From contig DATAOI010000015.1 of the NCBI GenBank assembly GCA_036265815.1, positions 1-64,000 on the forward strand: a DNA stretch of 64,000 bases. The letters run 5' to 3'. Shown piece by piece: positions 53,378-62,163 of the stretch (position 1 is the stretch's first letter; each line of letters starts with the position of its first letter). The translations under genes were made by a program, and so were the position numbers. The stretch is from Gemmatimonadales bacterium (lineage in GTDB: Bacteria > Gemmatimonadota > Gemmatimonadetes > Gemmatimonadales > GWC2-71-9). The notes below the pieces were generated by a model. The model saw only the letters and a list, made by a program, of their open reading frames with translations, did no database searches and had not been told where the DNA came from.

Positions 53378-54213
53378 CTCTCGCCCACCGCGGCCTCGGT
53401 CCTCTCCCACAGCTCCGTCGCCAGCGCCGGATCCTCGGCGAGCGGATTGGACTTGACCTCGCGAAGCTTGTTGTAGAACCGGCCGGTGGCGCTGGTGAGC
53501 TCGGGAGCCGTCGCACACCAGAATGGGGTCCGGGCGCCTTCCTCGTTGGAGAGGGTGAAGCGCTTGATCAGCCACTGGAACGGCTGCGGAACCGAGCGCC
53601 AGATGTTCGAGGCCACACCACCCGGATGGAGCGAATAGGTCGTCACCGGAGTTCCGGTCAGCCGGCGCGCCAGCTCCTTGGCATGCAGCACGTTCATCAG
53701 CTTGGTGACGGCGTAGTCGGCAAAGCCGCTGCGCTTGGGCTCGGTGCGGCGCTCCAGCACGCTCCAGTCGATCCGCTTCACGGTCATCTGGGCCAGACTG
53801 GAGACGTTCACGATCCGGCCCTGGGTCGAGGCGCGGAGCCGCGGCAGCAGCAGATTGGTGAGCAGAAATGGCCCGATGTGATTGGTGGCATAGGTGAGGT
53901 CGAACCCGTCGCGGCTCAGCGCGCGGGTGCCCGCGACGCCGGCGTTGTTGACCAGCACATCGAGCGGGTGGCCCGCCCCCAGGTAGGTCTCGGCCGCCCG
54001 CCGGACCGAGCTCAGGTCCGAGACATCGATGGAGAGAAACCGCGCCTCGACGTCCGGGTGCCGCGCGCGAATGCCATCGAGCACCGGCCTGGTGCGCTCC
54101 TCAGAGCGGGAGGCCAGCACGACGTCTCCACCCGCCTGGGCGAGCGCCTCCACCAGCGCGCGGCCGATGCCGGAATTGGCCCCGGTCACCAGGAAGGTGC
54201 GGCCGCGAGTCAC
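53374..54213 (-). CDS. short-chain dehydrogenase/reductase
   Basis: The 279-residue enzyme has the nucleotide-binding motif TGANSGIGRA (10-19), the NNAGVAG segment, a catalytic Ser near NVSSLA and the YxxxK pair in DYAVTKLMN. The architecture is similar to retinol dehydrogenase-like SDRs with a C-terminal membrane-proximal part. The cofactor is likely NADP(H) because of the basic SRSEERT after the second strand. The start overlaps the protein kinase stop by 4 bases. The substrate is unknown. Confidence 0.9.
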   Translation of the reverse strand: MTRGRTFLVTGANSGIGRALVEALAQAGGDVVLASRSEERTRPVLDGIRARHPDVEARFLSIDVSDLSSVRRAAETYLGAGHPLDVLVNNAGVAGTRALSRDGFDLTYATNHIGPFLLTNLLLPRLRASTQGRIVNVSSLAQMTVKRIDWSVLERRTEPKRSGFADYAVTKLMNVLHAKELARRLTGTPVTTYSLHPGGVASNIWRSVPQPFQWLIKRFTLSNEEGARTPFWCATAPELTSATGRFYNKLREVKSNPLAEDPALATELWERTEAAVGER

Positions 54214-55055
54214 GGGGACCCCACCTGCGCCCCGGCCAGCGCCGCCGCGAACTCCTCCATGCTTCCGAACCGGTCGGCCGCCGACTTGGCGATCGCCTGC
54301 GCGATGGCCCGATCGACCGACGGTGGCACGGTCGGGACCAGGCGCTGAGCCGACGGAATCGGAGCCCGGACGATCCGGCTGACCACCTGCTCCAGCGATC
54401 CGGTGTAGGGCGGCTCTCCGGTCAGCATCTCATAGAGGATGCATCCCAGGCTGTAGATATCGGCGCGCTGGTCGAGGTCACGCCGGCCGCCGAGCTGCTC
54501 CGGGCTCATATAATAGACCGTCCCCAGCACCACCCCGGTCTCGGTCAGCTTGCGATAGTCCGCCGCGCCGATGGCCCGGGCCAGCCCGAAGTCCGCGATC
54601 ACCGCTCGCTCGCCCGCGAGCAGGACGTTCTCCGGCTTCACGTCGCGATGCATGACGCCACGACCGTGGGCGTAGCCCAGGGCGTCGGCCAGGTCGCGGG
54701 TGATCCGGAGCGCCTCATCCAGCGCCAGCCGGCGGTCACGCTCCAACCGCTGATAGAGGGACTCGCCCTCGATGTAGGGCATGACGTAGTAGAGCACGCC
54801 ACCGGCGTTGCCCGAATCGTACAGCGGCAGGATGAGCGGATGAGACAGGGAGGCCGCGATGCCCATCTCGCGGTGAAACCGCTCGGTGCCGAGCGCGCTG
54901 ACCAGGCCGCGGTGCATGGCCTTGATGGCGACCTGGCGTCCCTCGCGCTGGTCGCGCGCGAGATACACGGTGGCCATTCCTCCGCGCCCGAGCTCGCGCT
55001 CGACCGTGTAGCGATCGCCCAGGGCCTCCGTCAACATCTCCAGGACTAGGGTCAC
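54210..55055 (-). CDS. Ser/Thr protein kinase, catalytic domain only
   Basis: The 281-residue protein is essentially a bare kinase domain. It has the glycine loop LGRGGMATVYLA (22-33), the lysine VAIKAMH (Lys45), the catalytic loop VMHRDVKPENVLL (~132-144), the DFG motif in ADFGLARAI, and an activation loop with TETGVVLGTVYYMSPEQ. No membrane segment, PASTA repeat or TPR follows. It is likely cytoplasmic and must be recruited by other proteins. It sits between an ABC importer ATPase and an SDR in a tightly overlapping run. The substrate is not known. Confidence 0.93.
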   Translation of the reverse strand: MTLVLEMLTEALGDRYTVERELGRGGMATVYLARDQREGRQVAIKAMHRGLVSALGTERFHREMGIAASLSHPLILPLYDSGNAGGVLYYVMPYIEGESLYQRLERDRRLALDEALRITRDLADALGYAHGRGVMHRDVKPENVLLAGERAVIADFGLARAIGAADYRKLTETGVVLGTVYYMSPEQLGGRRDLDQRADIYSLGCILYEMLTGEPPYTGSLEQVVSRIVRAPIPSAQRLVPTVPPSVDRAIAQAIAKSAADRFGSMEEFAAALAGAQVGSP

Positions 55056-55082
55056 CGATTCCGCCGCCTCCAGAGGGGAGCG

Positions 55083-55907
55083 CTACACGTACGCCCGTCG
55101 CAGCATCGCGGCCGTCGACTCGTCCAGCCGATCGGCCCACCGAAGCTGATCGAAGAGCTGGAGCAGATCGTCCTCGGTCAGCCGCAGGCGGCGGATGTCC
55201 GCGAGGTCGTACACCACCCGCCCCCGGTGCATGACGAGCACCCGGTCACCCAGTTGCACCGCCTGGGGCATGGAGTGGGTGACCATCAGCGTGGTCAGCC
55301 CGCCCGCGGTGATGGCGCCCTGGGTCAGCCTGATCACCTGCTCAGCGCTCCGCGGGTCGAGCGCCGCGGTGTGCTCGTCCAATAGCAGCAGGGTCGGCCG
55401 TACCATGGTGGCCATGAGCACCGTCAGCGCCTGCCGCTGGCCGCCCGACAACATCCCGATGGGGGTGTCGAGACGATCCTCCAGTCCCATGCCCAACTGC
55501 GCCACCGAGTCGCGCATCGCCGCGCGCCGGTCCCGGCTCAGACCCCGCCGGAGCCACCGCGGCTCACCGCGCCGGGCGGCGAGCGCCAGATTCTCCGCCA
55601 CGCTCAGGTCTGACGCGGTCCCGGTGAACGGGTTCTGGAACACCCGGCTGACCAGGCGAGCGCGGTGGTGCTCCGCCCAGTGGGTCACCTCGTGCCGGCC
55701 CACCTGGACCCGTCCGCCGGCCAACCCCAGGCTGCCGGCGATCGCGTTCAACAGGCTCGATTTTCCCGACCCGTTGGTGCCGAGGACCACGGTGAAGGTG
55801 CCCCGCTCCAGCTCCAGGTCGACCTGGTCCAGCGCACGGACCTCGCTGGCGGTGCCCGGGTAGAAGACATGGGAGACGGCCTCGAGCCGGAGCGCGATCT
55901 CAGGCAT
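55083..55907 (-). CDS. ABC transporter ATP-binding protein
   Basis: The 274-residue ATPase has Walker A GTNGSGKSS, the Q-loop in VFQNPFTG, the signature MLSGGQRQAL and Walker B TLLLLDEHTA (note the His after Glu in place of Pro). It is paired with the permease at 55900-56850 by an 8-base overlap. Together with the lipoprotein at 58092 it forms the kind of import system seen in TrpXYZ-type operons (ABC_sub_bind family). The substrate is unknown; TrpXYZ transporters are linked to tryptophan-like compounds. Confidence 0.88.
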   Translation of the reverse strand: MPEIALRLEAVSHVFYPGTASEVRALDQVDLELERGTFTVVLGTNGSGKSSLLNAIAGSLGLAGGRVQVGRHEVTHWAEHHRARLVSRVFQNPFTGTASDLSVAENLALAARRGEPRWLRRGLSRDRRAAMRDSVAQLGMGLEDRLDTPIGMLSGGQRQALTVLMATMVRPTLLLLDEHTAALDPRSAEQVIRLTQGAITAGGLTTLMVTHSMPQAVQLGDRVLVMHRGRVVYDLADIRRLRLTEDDLLQLFDQLRWADRLDESTAAMLRRAYV

Positions 55908-56850
55908 GGCTGGGAGCGCTCTCGCCCGCGGGAAGCCCGCGGGACCGCGGTATCAGGCGGGGCAGCACCAGCACGACGAGCACGAAGAGCGCGGTCACCA
56001 GCTTGAGCGCGTTGGGATTGAGCCCCGCCCGCACCGCGGCGGCCACCAGCAGCCGAAAGACCACGGCGCCAACCACCGCGCCGGCGATGCAGCGCCCGAT
56101 CGACCGCCTGCCCAGCAGCGCCTCGCCCAGCATCAGGTTCGCCAGTCCCGTCACCAGTGCCCCGATGCCCATCTGAATGTTGGCGGAGCCGAGGTCGAAT
56201 TGGGCGAAGAGCGACCCCGACAACGCGATGAGACCGTTGGAGAGTCCCAGACCGATCACGATCATCAGACCGATGTCGATCGCCACGGCCCTGGCCATCT
56301 GGGGGTTGTTGCCCGCGGCGCGCATCGCCAACCCGAGATCGGTGCCCAGGAAGAGCGCCAGGGACACGGCCAATCCGGCGACCAGCAGCAGCATCAGCAC
56401 CAGCGCGGCCACGCTCCCGCCGCTCACGGTGGCGCCCAGCAGCGTGAGACTGGGCGGAAGCCCGAGGAGCCGCTGTCCCAGCCGCTCGGCCACGGTCTGC
56501 AGACTGTCGGTGGAGGCGAGCGACACGTTGCCGCTGCCCATGACGAAGAGGCTGACCGAGTAGAGGGCCGTACTGGTGAGCACGCCGGCCAGCAGCGCGC
56601 TCACCCGGAAGCGGGTGTGCAGGATCCCGGTGATTCCACCGGCGAGGGCTCCGGCCACGACGCCGCTGCTGGTGGCCAGGAGCGGATGCGCGTGCCGGAC
56701 CAGCAGCGCGGCGGTGACCGCCGCGCCCAGCAGGAACGACCCGTCGGCCGTGAGGTCGAGCGTGTGGTAGACGCGGTAGCTGAGGAAGACGCCGAGACCG
56801 AGCAGCGCGAGAATGAGACCGGTCGTCGCCGCCCCGATCAGGAGGTTCAC
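55900..56850 (-). CDS. ABC transporter permease (LivH/BPD_transp_2-like)
   Basis: The 316-residue protein has about nine membrane helices. It shows a GxFLSYRVYHTLDLTADGSF motif near the N-terminus and a LAMRAAGNNPQMARAVAIDIGLM loop characteristic of branched-chain amino-acid/sugar-type permeases that bind the ATPase. It overlaps the ATP-binding gene. Because it serves a single permease, a homodimer is expected. The start is GTG 56850. Confidence 0.87.
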   Translation of the reverse strand: MNLLIGAATTGLILALLGLGVFLSYRVYHTLDLTADGSFLLGAAVTAALLVRHAHPLLATSSGVVAGALAGGITGILHTRFRVSALLAGVLTSTALYSVSLFVMGSGNVSLASTDSLQTVAERLGQRLLGLPPSLTLLGATVSGGSVAALVLMLLLVAGLAVSLALFLGTDLGLAMRAAGNNPQMARAVAIDIGLMIVIGLGLSNGLIALSGSLFAQFDLGSANIQMGIGALVTGLANLMLGEALLGRRSIGRCIAGAVVGAVVFRLLVAAAVRAGLNPNALKLVTALFVLVVLVLPRLIPRSRGLPAGESAPSHA

Positions 56851-56859
56851 GACCCGCTC

Positions 56860-58095
56860 TCAGGAGATCTGGGTGACGGGCGACACCCAGGCGACACCGC
56901 GCACCAGCGCGCTCTCGCCCACTCCGGTCTCCCCCCGGTCGTCCCACAGGAGATGCAGGACGTCTCGGAGCTGATGGTTCTCGAACAATCCGCGCAACAG
57001 GTCCCGAAGCTCCACCGTCCGCTGGGGCAGCGGCTGGTAGGAGAACACCGCGGCGTGAAAGTGGCCGTAGAGCTGTCCCATGAAGCCGAGCGGGCGGAGG
57101 TGCGCCGCAAGCTCCCCCTTGGGTGCCCGCGCCGCCACTCCGGCGATGAGCGTCGTCGTCATGGCGTAGGTACGCTCCGGGGCGAACGACAGCCACTCGC
57201 GCACGGCGGGAACCTCCAGCCGGACGCCCGGGCCGGCGGGGCCGGCCGGGGAGCGCCGCAGCCTTGCCCCGGCGAGCCCGGCCGTCTCCGCCGCGATGAC
57301 CATCCCGGCGACCTTGCCGCCGGTGGCCTCGAGACAGATCGCCGCCAGCTCGGACAAGGGAATCGCGCCGGCCTCGGGCTCCGCGCTGAACCGCACCAGC
57401 TTGGAGAACTCCCCTTCGCAGCTCAGACCCGAGGCCAGCACGGCACGCGGCGCGGTGGGACCCTCGCCCACCAGGTAATCGGCCATGCGGGCGTCGCTGG
57501 GGAAGTAGGCGAGGCAGCCGGCCACCGAGACCAGCTCTCCCATCCGATCGTGGCAGTCGTCGTAGCTGCCGCCGATCGCGCCCAAACCCAGGCCGAAGCC
57601 GTGGCCCGGGAAGGGCACGACGGCGCACTCGTCCGGGCCATAGGCGGCCTTGGTCAGCCGATCGGGATGGCCGTGCAGGCGACAGATCAGCGCGCCCTCC
57701 GGCACCCGGGAGGACACCTGGTACTGGCCGCTCCGGGCGGAACCGGACTGCATCTGCCAATGGGACAGCCGGAGATCCGCAGTCCTGGGGGCGCCGGAAC
57801 CGGGCGCCTGCCACCCGGCGACCGCCAGCATCTCCTGCAACGCCGGCGGGAGCGAGGTGAGCTGCACCTCGCCGCGAAGGCCGGCCAGCTCGCGCTGCCA
57901 GCGGGCCAGCACCTTGGTGCCGGCGGAGCTGATGTAGGTGACGGTCTGCAGGTCGATGGTCAGCGACCGCACGCCATCCCGGAGGAGGTCCTCCAGCGTG
58001 TTGGAGAGGTGCTCGGCCCCCTCCCGGTCCAGGCGTCCGCCGAGCCGCAGGACCGTGGCGCCCCCGCCCTCGTCCCGGACGGCGTCGATCTTCAT
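56860..58095 (-). CDS. STAS-domain protein with unknown C-terminal region
   Basis: This protein has 411 residues. Residues ~1-95 are a STAS domain: ATVLRLGGRLDREGAE, LTIDLQTVTYISSAGTKVL (Ser56/Ser57 in the phosphorylatable position) and SLPPALQEMLAVAGW. Residues ~115-411 are unrecognised, with several Cys/His-containing segments (CRLHGH, DECAVVPFPGHG, DDCHDRM, SGLSCEGEF) and a Gly-rich core. It is inserted between the lipoprotein (4-base overlap) and the permease. An anti-sigma-antagonist-like domain joined to a transporter operon, together with a Ser/Thr kinase in the same run, suggests the kinase may act on the STAS serine. That is a hypothesis. Confidence 0.72.
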   Translation of the reverse strand: MKIDAVRDEGGGATVLRLGGRLDREGAEHLSNTLEDLLRDGVRSLTIDLQTVTYISSAGTKVLARWQRELAGLRGEVQLTSLPPALQEMLAVAGWQAPGSGAPRTADLRLSHWQMQSGSARSGQYQVSSRVPEGALICRLHGHPDRLTKAAYGPDECAVVPFPGHGFGLGLGAIGGSYDDCHDRMGELVSVAGCLAYFPSDARMADYLVGEGPTAPRAVLASGLSCEGEFSKLVRFSAEPEAGAIPLSELAAICLEATGGKVAGMVIAAETAGLAGARLRRSPAGPAGPGVRLEVPAVREWLSFAPERTYAMTTTLIAGVAARAPKGELAAHLRPLGFMGQLYGHFHAAVFSYQPLPQRTVELRDLLRGLFENHQLRDVLHLLWDDRGETGVGESALVRGVAWVSPVTQIS

Positions 58096-59174
58096 TTCTT
58101 CTTGGCGCCCTCGCCCACGACGGTATCGGCCTGTTTCACCATATCCGGCGAGAGGGTGACGCCGATCTTGCCGGCACCGCCCGGATTGACCGCCAGCTTG
58201 GTGGTCTTCACCCGGTAGAAGGGGATGGCGCCGGGACTCTCGCCCTTGAGGATCCGCGCGATCATGTGGCCGGCCTCGACCCCACCCTCCTGGAAGTCGG
58301 GGAAGAAGGCGGCGACGGCCCCCTGCAGCACCTCGAACGGCGCCGGGGAGAAGACCGGCACCTTGCATTCGTTGGCCGCCTTGATGAGGCCGGCGAACCC
58401 CGCGTGGGCCACGTTCCCGTAGAGCTCGATCGCGTTGACCTTCTGGCCACAGAGCGTCTGAGTCGCTTGAGCAACGTCACCGACGTTGCTGACCGGCGCG
58501 TCGCTCACCTGCAGGCCGGCCTGCTTGGCCGCCTTGGTCATCCGGTCCTTGAAGACCACCGACAGCTTGTCCTCGGGGCTGAACAGGATGCCGATCCGGC
58601 GCGGCTTGGGCACCATGTGCTGGATCAGCTCCACCCGCCTGGTCTGCTCCGGGTCTCCGAAGCCGGGCGAGTACACGCCGGTGATGTTGGGGAGGTGGTT
58701 GGAGTCGCTGGTGCCGGCCCCGGCGGCGAACGGATCGGACAGAAGGTCGAAGACGATCGGAATCGCCTTGGCGCGCTGGACCGCCGCCTCCAGGGTGGCG
58801 TCCTGCAGGGTCACGATGACCTTGGCCTTGGCGTCGATGGCGGCGTCGATGAGGCTCGGGAGGGTGGCGAGATCACCCTGGGCGCTGGAGACCTTGAGCT
58901 CGTAGTCCCGGCCGGCCTCCAGGTCGGACTCCTGCAGCCCCACCTTGATCGCGTCCTCGCCCCACTCGCTTCCCATCCAGTCGGCGGCGCGGATGAGGGC
59001 GATCAGCGGCTTGGCGCCCTGGGCGCTGGTGCCCGCGGCCGCGGGCTGGTCCGCCGAGCCGGCCTTGGCGTCCGGCTTCCCGCTGCAGCCGATACCCAGC
59101 GCCAGACAGGCCATGAGCCCGGCGAGCCGAGCTGACGCGACGGGCAGGAGGGGGATCCCCCGATGGCCGCTCAT
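58092..59174 (-). CDS. ABC transporter substrate-binding lipoprotein (ABC_sub_bind-type)
   Basis: This protein has 360 residues. The leader carries a lipobox at LALGIGC-S (Cys30). The mature protein shows the periplasmic-binding fold of the ABC_sub_bind family: IALIRAADWMGSEWG, VIVTLQDATLEAAVQRAKAIPIVFDLLSDPFAAG, RRIGILFSPEDKLS and VPVFSPAPFEVLQGAVAAFFPDF. It is the first gene of a transporter operon read leftward. GGGAG precedes the ATG. The substrate is unknown; TrpX-type proteins are relatives. Confidence 0.9.
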   Translation of the reverse strand: MSGHRGIPLLPVASARLAGLMACLALGIGCSGKPDAKAGSADQPAAAGTSAQGAKPLIALIRAADWMGSEWGEDAIKVGLQESDLEAGRDYELKVSSAQGDLATLPSLIDAAIDAKAKVIVTLQDATLEAAVQRAKAIPIVFDLLSDPFAAGAGTSDSNHLPNITGVYSPGFGDPEQTRRVELIQHMVPKPRRIGILFSPEDKLSVVFKDRMTKAAKQAGLQVSDAPVSNVGDVAQATQTLCGQKVNAIELYGNVAHAGFAGLIKAANECKVPVFSPAPFEVLQGAVAAFFPDFQEGGVEAGHMIARILKGESPGAIPFYRVKTTKLAVNPGGAGKIGVTLSPDMVKQADTVVGEGAKKK

Positions 59175-59237
59175 GATTGATTCTCCCGATCTGGGTGGAT
59201 GGAAGGAGCGCCGGCACGGCCCGGCTCTGCGCTCGAA

Positions 59238-59286
59238 GCATGCGCCGTGAGATTGTCCTCAAAGTACCCGTTGCGATAGCGCATGC
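59238..59286. promoter_or_regulatory. inverted octamer in the divergent kinase/transporter promoter region
   Basis: GCATGCGC (59238-59245) and GCGCATGC (59279-59286) form a perfect inverted octamer pair, 33 bases apart. They lie in the 248-base gap between the lipoprotein gene and the large kinase gene. A weak promoter for the kinase could be TTGTCC (59253-59258) with ATAGCG 17 bases later. The gap otherwise shows no gene. Confidence 0.3.
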
Positions 59287-59422
59287 AAGACTGGCCCCGG
59301 GGTACCGGCTGCAGCGCGATCTGGCGCTGTCCGCGTTTGGCCGTAAATTGATGCGTCAGCCCGAGCCGCACGCAGGGGGGCAGGTCCAACCAAAGAGTTC
59401 AGGACTCCGGGAGAGTCCGTCC

Positions 59423-61690
59423 GTGGCCGATCTGTTCGAGCGGGTAAGCGCAGCCCTCGCTTCGCGGTACAAGCTCCAGCGGGAACTGGGGCAGGGCGGC
59501 ATGGCCAAGGTCTACCTGGCCCACGACCTGAAATATCAGCGCTCGGTGGCGGTGAAGGTGCTGCTCTCCGAGCTGACCGAGGCGGTGGGAGCCGCCCGGT
59601 TTCTGCACGAGATCCAGATCGCCGCCCGTCTCCACCACCCTCATATCCTGCCGCTGTACGACTCCGACGAGGCCCAGGGCTTCCTCTACTACGTCATGCC
59701 CTACATCGAGGGCGAGACGCTGCGGGAGCGTCTCGCCCGGGAACGCCAGCTCCCGGTCAGCGACGCGCTCCAGATCGCCCGCGAAGTGGCCGATGCGCTG
59801 AGCTACGCGCACAAGTCCGGCGTGGTGCACCGGGACATCAAGCCGGCGAACATCATGCTGGAGTCGGGACACGCCATCGTGGCGGATTTCGGCATCGCCC
59901 GCGCGGTCGGTGTGGCCGTGTCCCAGCCGTTTACCGGGCCGCGACAGGTGATCGGCACTCCCGCCTACATGAGCCCGGAGCAGACCGAGGGAAGCGAGTA
60001 TCTCGACGGCCGGAGCGACATCTACAGCCTGGGATGCGTGCTCTTCGAGATGCTGGTGGGAGAGTCTCCCTTCAATGGGGCGACGCTCGAGTCGGTGATC
60101 GCGCGGCGGTTCACCAATCCGGTGCCGTCCCCCCGCGCCTTCCGCGAGCTGGTGCCCGAGGCCATCGACGCGGCCGTGAAGAAGGCCCTGGCCCGCCTGC
60201 CCGCCGACCGGTTCGTCTCTGCCGCACAATTCGCCGAAGCGCTTGCCACGCCCGTGACGGCGGCCATCGCCGTGGGGGCGGCCCAGGCGATGGTGCAGGA
60301 GGTCTCCGCCGCCAAGTCGGTGGCCGTCCTCCCGTTCGAGAACATGAGCACCGATCCGGAGAACGAGTACTTCAGCGACGGGATCACCGACGACATCATC
60401 GCCCAGCTCTCCAAGATCAGCGCGCTCAAGGTGATCTCCCGTACCTCCTCGATGCAGTACAAGAAGACCACCAAGAAGATCGCCGCGATCGCGGAAGAGC
60501 TCGGCGTGGCGGCGGTCCTGGAGGGCAGCGTCCGCCGGGCCGGGCCCCGGGCCCGGATCGTGGTCCACCTGGTCGATCCCAAGACCGAGAAGCACCTCTG
60601 GGGCGAGACCTTCGACCGGCAGCTGACCGACATCTTCGAGGTGCAGAGCGAGGTGGCGCAGCAGATCACCGGGGCGCTCTCGCTGGCGCTCTCCCCGGAG
60701 GAGAAGTCGCGGGTGGAGAAGAAGGCCACGGCCGACGCCGAAGCCTACAACCTCTATCTCCTGGGCCGCTTTCACATCAACAAGTGGTCCGGCACCGAGG
60801 TGCAGAAGGCGATCGAGCACTTCCAGGAGGCCATCTCCAAGGACCCGGGCTTCGGGCTGGCCTACGCCGGTCTGGCCGACGCGTACGAGCTGCTCAGCAT
60901 CGGGTTCGGCACCAAGCCGCCGGTGGAGTACCTCGCCCAGGCCAAGACCATGGCGTTGAAGGCCTTGGAGATGGATGACAGCCTCGCCGAGGCGCACACC
61001 TCGCTGGCCTACGCGCGGTGGCTGGGCGACCTGGACTGGGTCGGAGCGGAGAAGGAGTTCAAGCGCGCGCTGGAGCTCAAGTCGAGCTACGTGATGGCCC
61101 ACGAGTGGTACTCCGAATACCTGGCGGCGCTGGGCCGGCACGAGGAGGCCCTCGCGGCGATCAAGCGCGCGCAGCAGCTCGATCCGCTCTCGGTGCCGGT
61201 CAACCGCGCCGTAGGATGGGTGGTGTATTTCAGCCGCCACTACGATCAGGCGATCGAGGAGCTGCGGAAGACCCTGGGGATGGATCCCGATTTCCTCGGC
61301 GCCCGGCTGGTGCTCTGGTGGGCGCTGGTAGCCAAAGGCGCCCATGACGAGGCCATCGCCGACATCCGCAAAGAGGTCGACCGCCCCGGGCTCCGCACCA
61401 TGAAGAAGCTGATGCTGGGGTATGCCTGCGCTTCGGCGGGGAGGCTGGAGGAGGCGGGCGGGATCCTCTGGGAGCTGGAGAGCAAGCTGGCCGCCGAGAA
61501 CCGACTGGCGTTGCTGTCGGCGCTCCTCTTCACGGCCATGGACGATAAAGACCGGGCGTTCGAGCAACTGGAGCGGGCCTTCCAGATCCGAGAGCCTGGC
61601 CTGCTGTTCCTGCGGGTGGCCCCCTGGGCCGATCCGCTGCGATCCGACCGGCGGTACACGGCGCTGGTGGAGAAGCTGGGGCTCGCCTGA
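59423..61690 (+). CDS. Ser/Thr protein kinase with TolB-like and TPR domains
   Basis: From GTG 59423 the protein has 755 residues. The kinase domain (~15-280) has LGQGGMAKVYLAHD, VAVKVLL, VVHRDIKPANIML, ADFGIARAV and TPAYMSPEQ. The next ~150 residues start VAVLPFENMSTDPENEYFSDGITDDII, the TolB/FlgO-like domain often fused to bacterial kinases and adenylate cyclases. The C-terminal ~280 residues are TPR repeats, with the W/L/G/Y...A/P pattern (YNLYLLGRFHINKW, AYAGLADAYELL, AEAHTSLAYARWLG). No membrane helix is seen. It probably senses or scaffolds a partner. The cytochrome gene overlaps its stop. Confidence 0.92.
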   Translation: MADLFERVSAALASRYKLQRELGQGGMAKVYLAHDLKYQRSVAVKVLLSELTEAVGAARFLHEIQIAARLHHPHILPLYDSDEAQGFLYYVMPYIEGETLRERLARERQLPVSDALQIAREVADALSYAHKSGVVHRDIKPANIMLESGHAIVADFGIARAVGVAVSQPFTGPRQVIGTPAYMSPEQTEGSEYLDGRSDIYSLGCVLFEMLVGESPFNGATLESVIARRFTNPVPSPRAFRELVPEAIDAAVKKALARLPADRFVSAAQFAEALATPVTAAIAVGAAQAMVQEVSAAKSVAVLPFENMSTDPENEYFSDGITDDIIAQLSKISALKVISRTSSMQYKKTTKKIAAIAEELGVAAVLEGSVRRAGPRARIVVHLVDPKTEKHLWGETFDRQLTDIFEVQSEVAQQITGALSLALSPEEKSRVEKKATADAEAYNLYLLGRFHINKWSGTEVQKAIEHFQEAISKDPGFGLAYAGLADAYELLSIGFGTKPPVEYLAQAKTMALKALEMDDSLAEAHTSLAYARWLGDLDWVGAEKEFKRALELKSSYVMAHEWYSEYLAALGRHEEALAAIKRAQQLDPLSVPVNRAVGWVVYFSRHYDQAIEELRKTLGMDPDFLGARLVLWWALVAKGAHDEAIADIRKEVDRPGLRTMKKLMLGYACASAGRLEEAGGILWELESKLAAENRLALLSALLFTAMDDKDRAFEQLERAFQIREPGLLFLRVAPWADPLRSDRRYTALVEKLGLA

Positions 61691-62145
61691 TCGCGGCCCT
61701 CGATCGTCGTCTCCTGGCCTGCATCTGGACTCTCGCCGCGTGCGGCGGACCTCCCCCGGCGCCCGCCACGGCCGGGCCCGCGCCGTCTCAGGCCGTCTCC
61801 GATCCGTACCATCCCCCGCCCCGCGATACGGTGGACTCCGAGACCTATCAGGGCTGGAAGCAGTACAGCCTGCACTGTTCCCGTTGTCACGGCGATGAGG
61901 CACTGGGAACGACGTTCGGTCCCGATCTGGTGACGTCGTTGGGACCTGACGGAGACATCTCCTCCAAGGAGCAGTTCCTCGAGGTGCTCCGCGGGTCACG
62001 CTCCAGCAAGGGCATGCCGAGCGCGGCCAAGATGGGGCTCGATTCCGTCTACATCGAGGGCCTGTACCGCTACCTCTCCGGGCGAGGGTCGGGCCGGCTC
62101 AAGGGAGGGCGCCCCGCCCGGTTAGAGCACCCCGCGGACCACTAG
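61687..62145 (+). CDS. c-type cytochrome lipoprotein
   Basis: The frame from CTG 61687 gives ~152 residues with a leader (LIAALDRRLLACIWTLAAC) carrying a lipobox at LAAC-G, a Pro/Ala-rich spacer, and a mono-haem cytochrome c domain. The haem site is CSRCHG. A possible distal ligand is the Met in KGMPSAAKM. No ATG, GTG or TTG is available before the leader; CTG 61687 overlaps the kinase stop as CTGA. GTG 61831 would lose the leader, which makes CTG the better candidate. The last residues are basic/disordered. Confidence 0.75.
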   Translation: MIAALDRRLLACIWTLAACGGPPPAPATAGPAPSQAVSDPYHPPPRDTVDSETYQGWKQYSLHCSRCHGDEALGTTFGPDLVTSLGPDGDISSKEQFLEVLRGSRSSKGMPSAAKMGLDSVYIEGLYRYLSGRGSGRLKGGRPARLEHPADH

Positions 62146-62163
62146 GCCCCAGTCTCGCGTACC

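Noticed and set aside
59399-61999. Minus-strand open frame of 866 codons opposite the kinase-TPR gene
   Set aside because: No motif is present and the sense strand has unambiguous kinase and TPR motifs.
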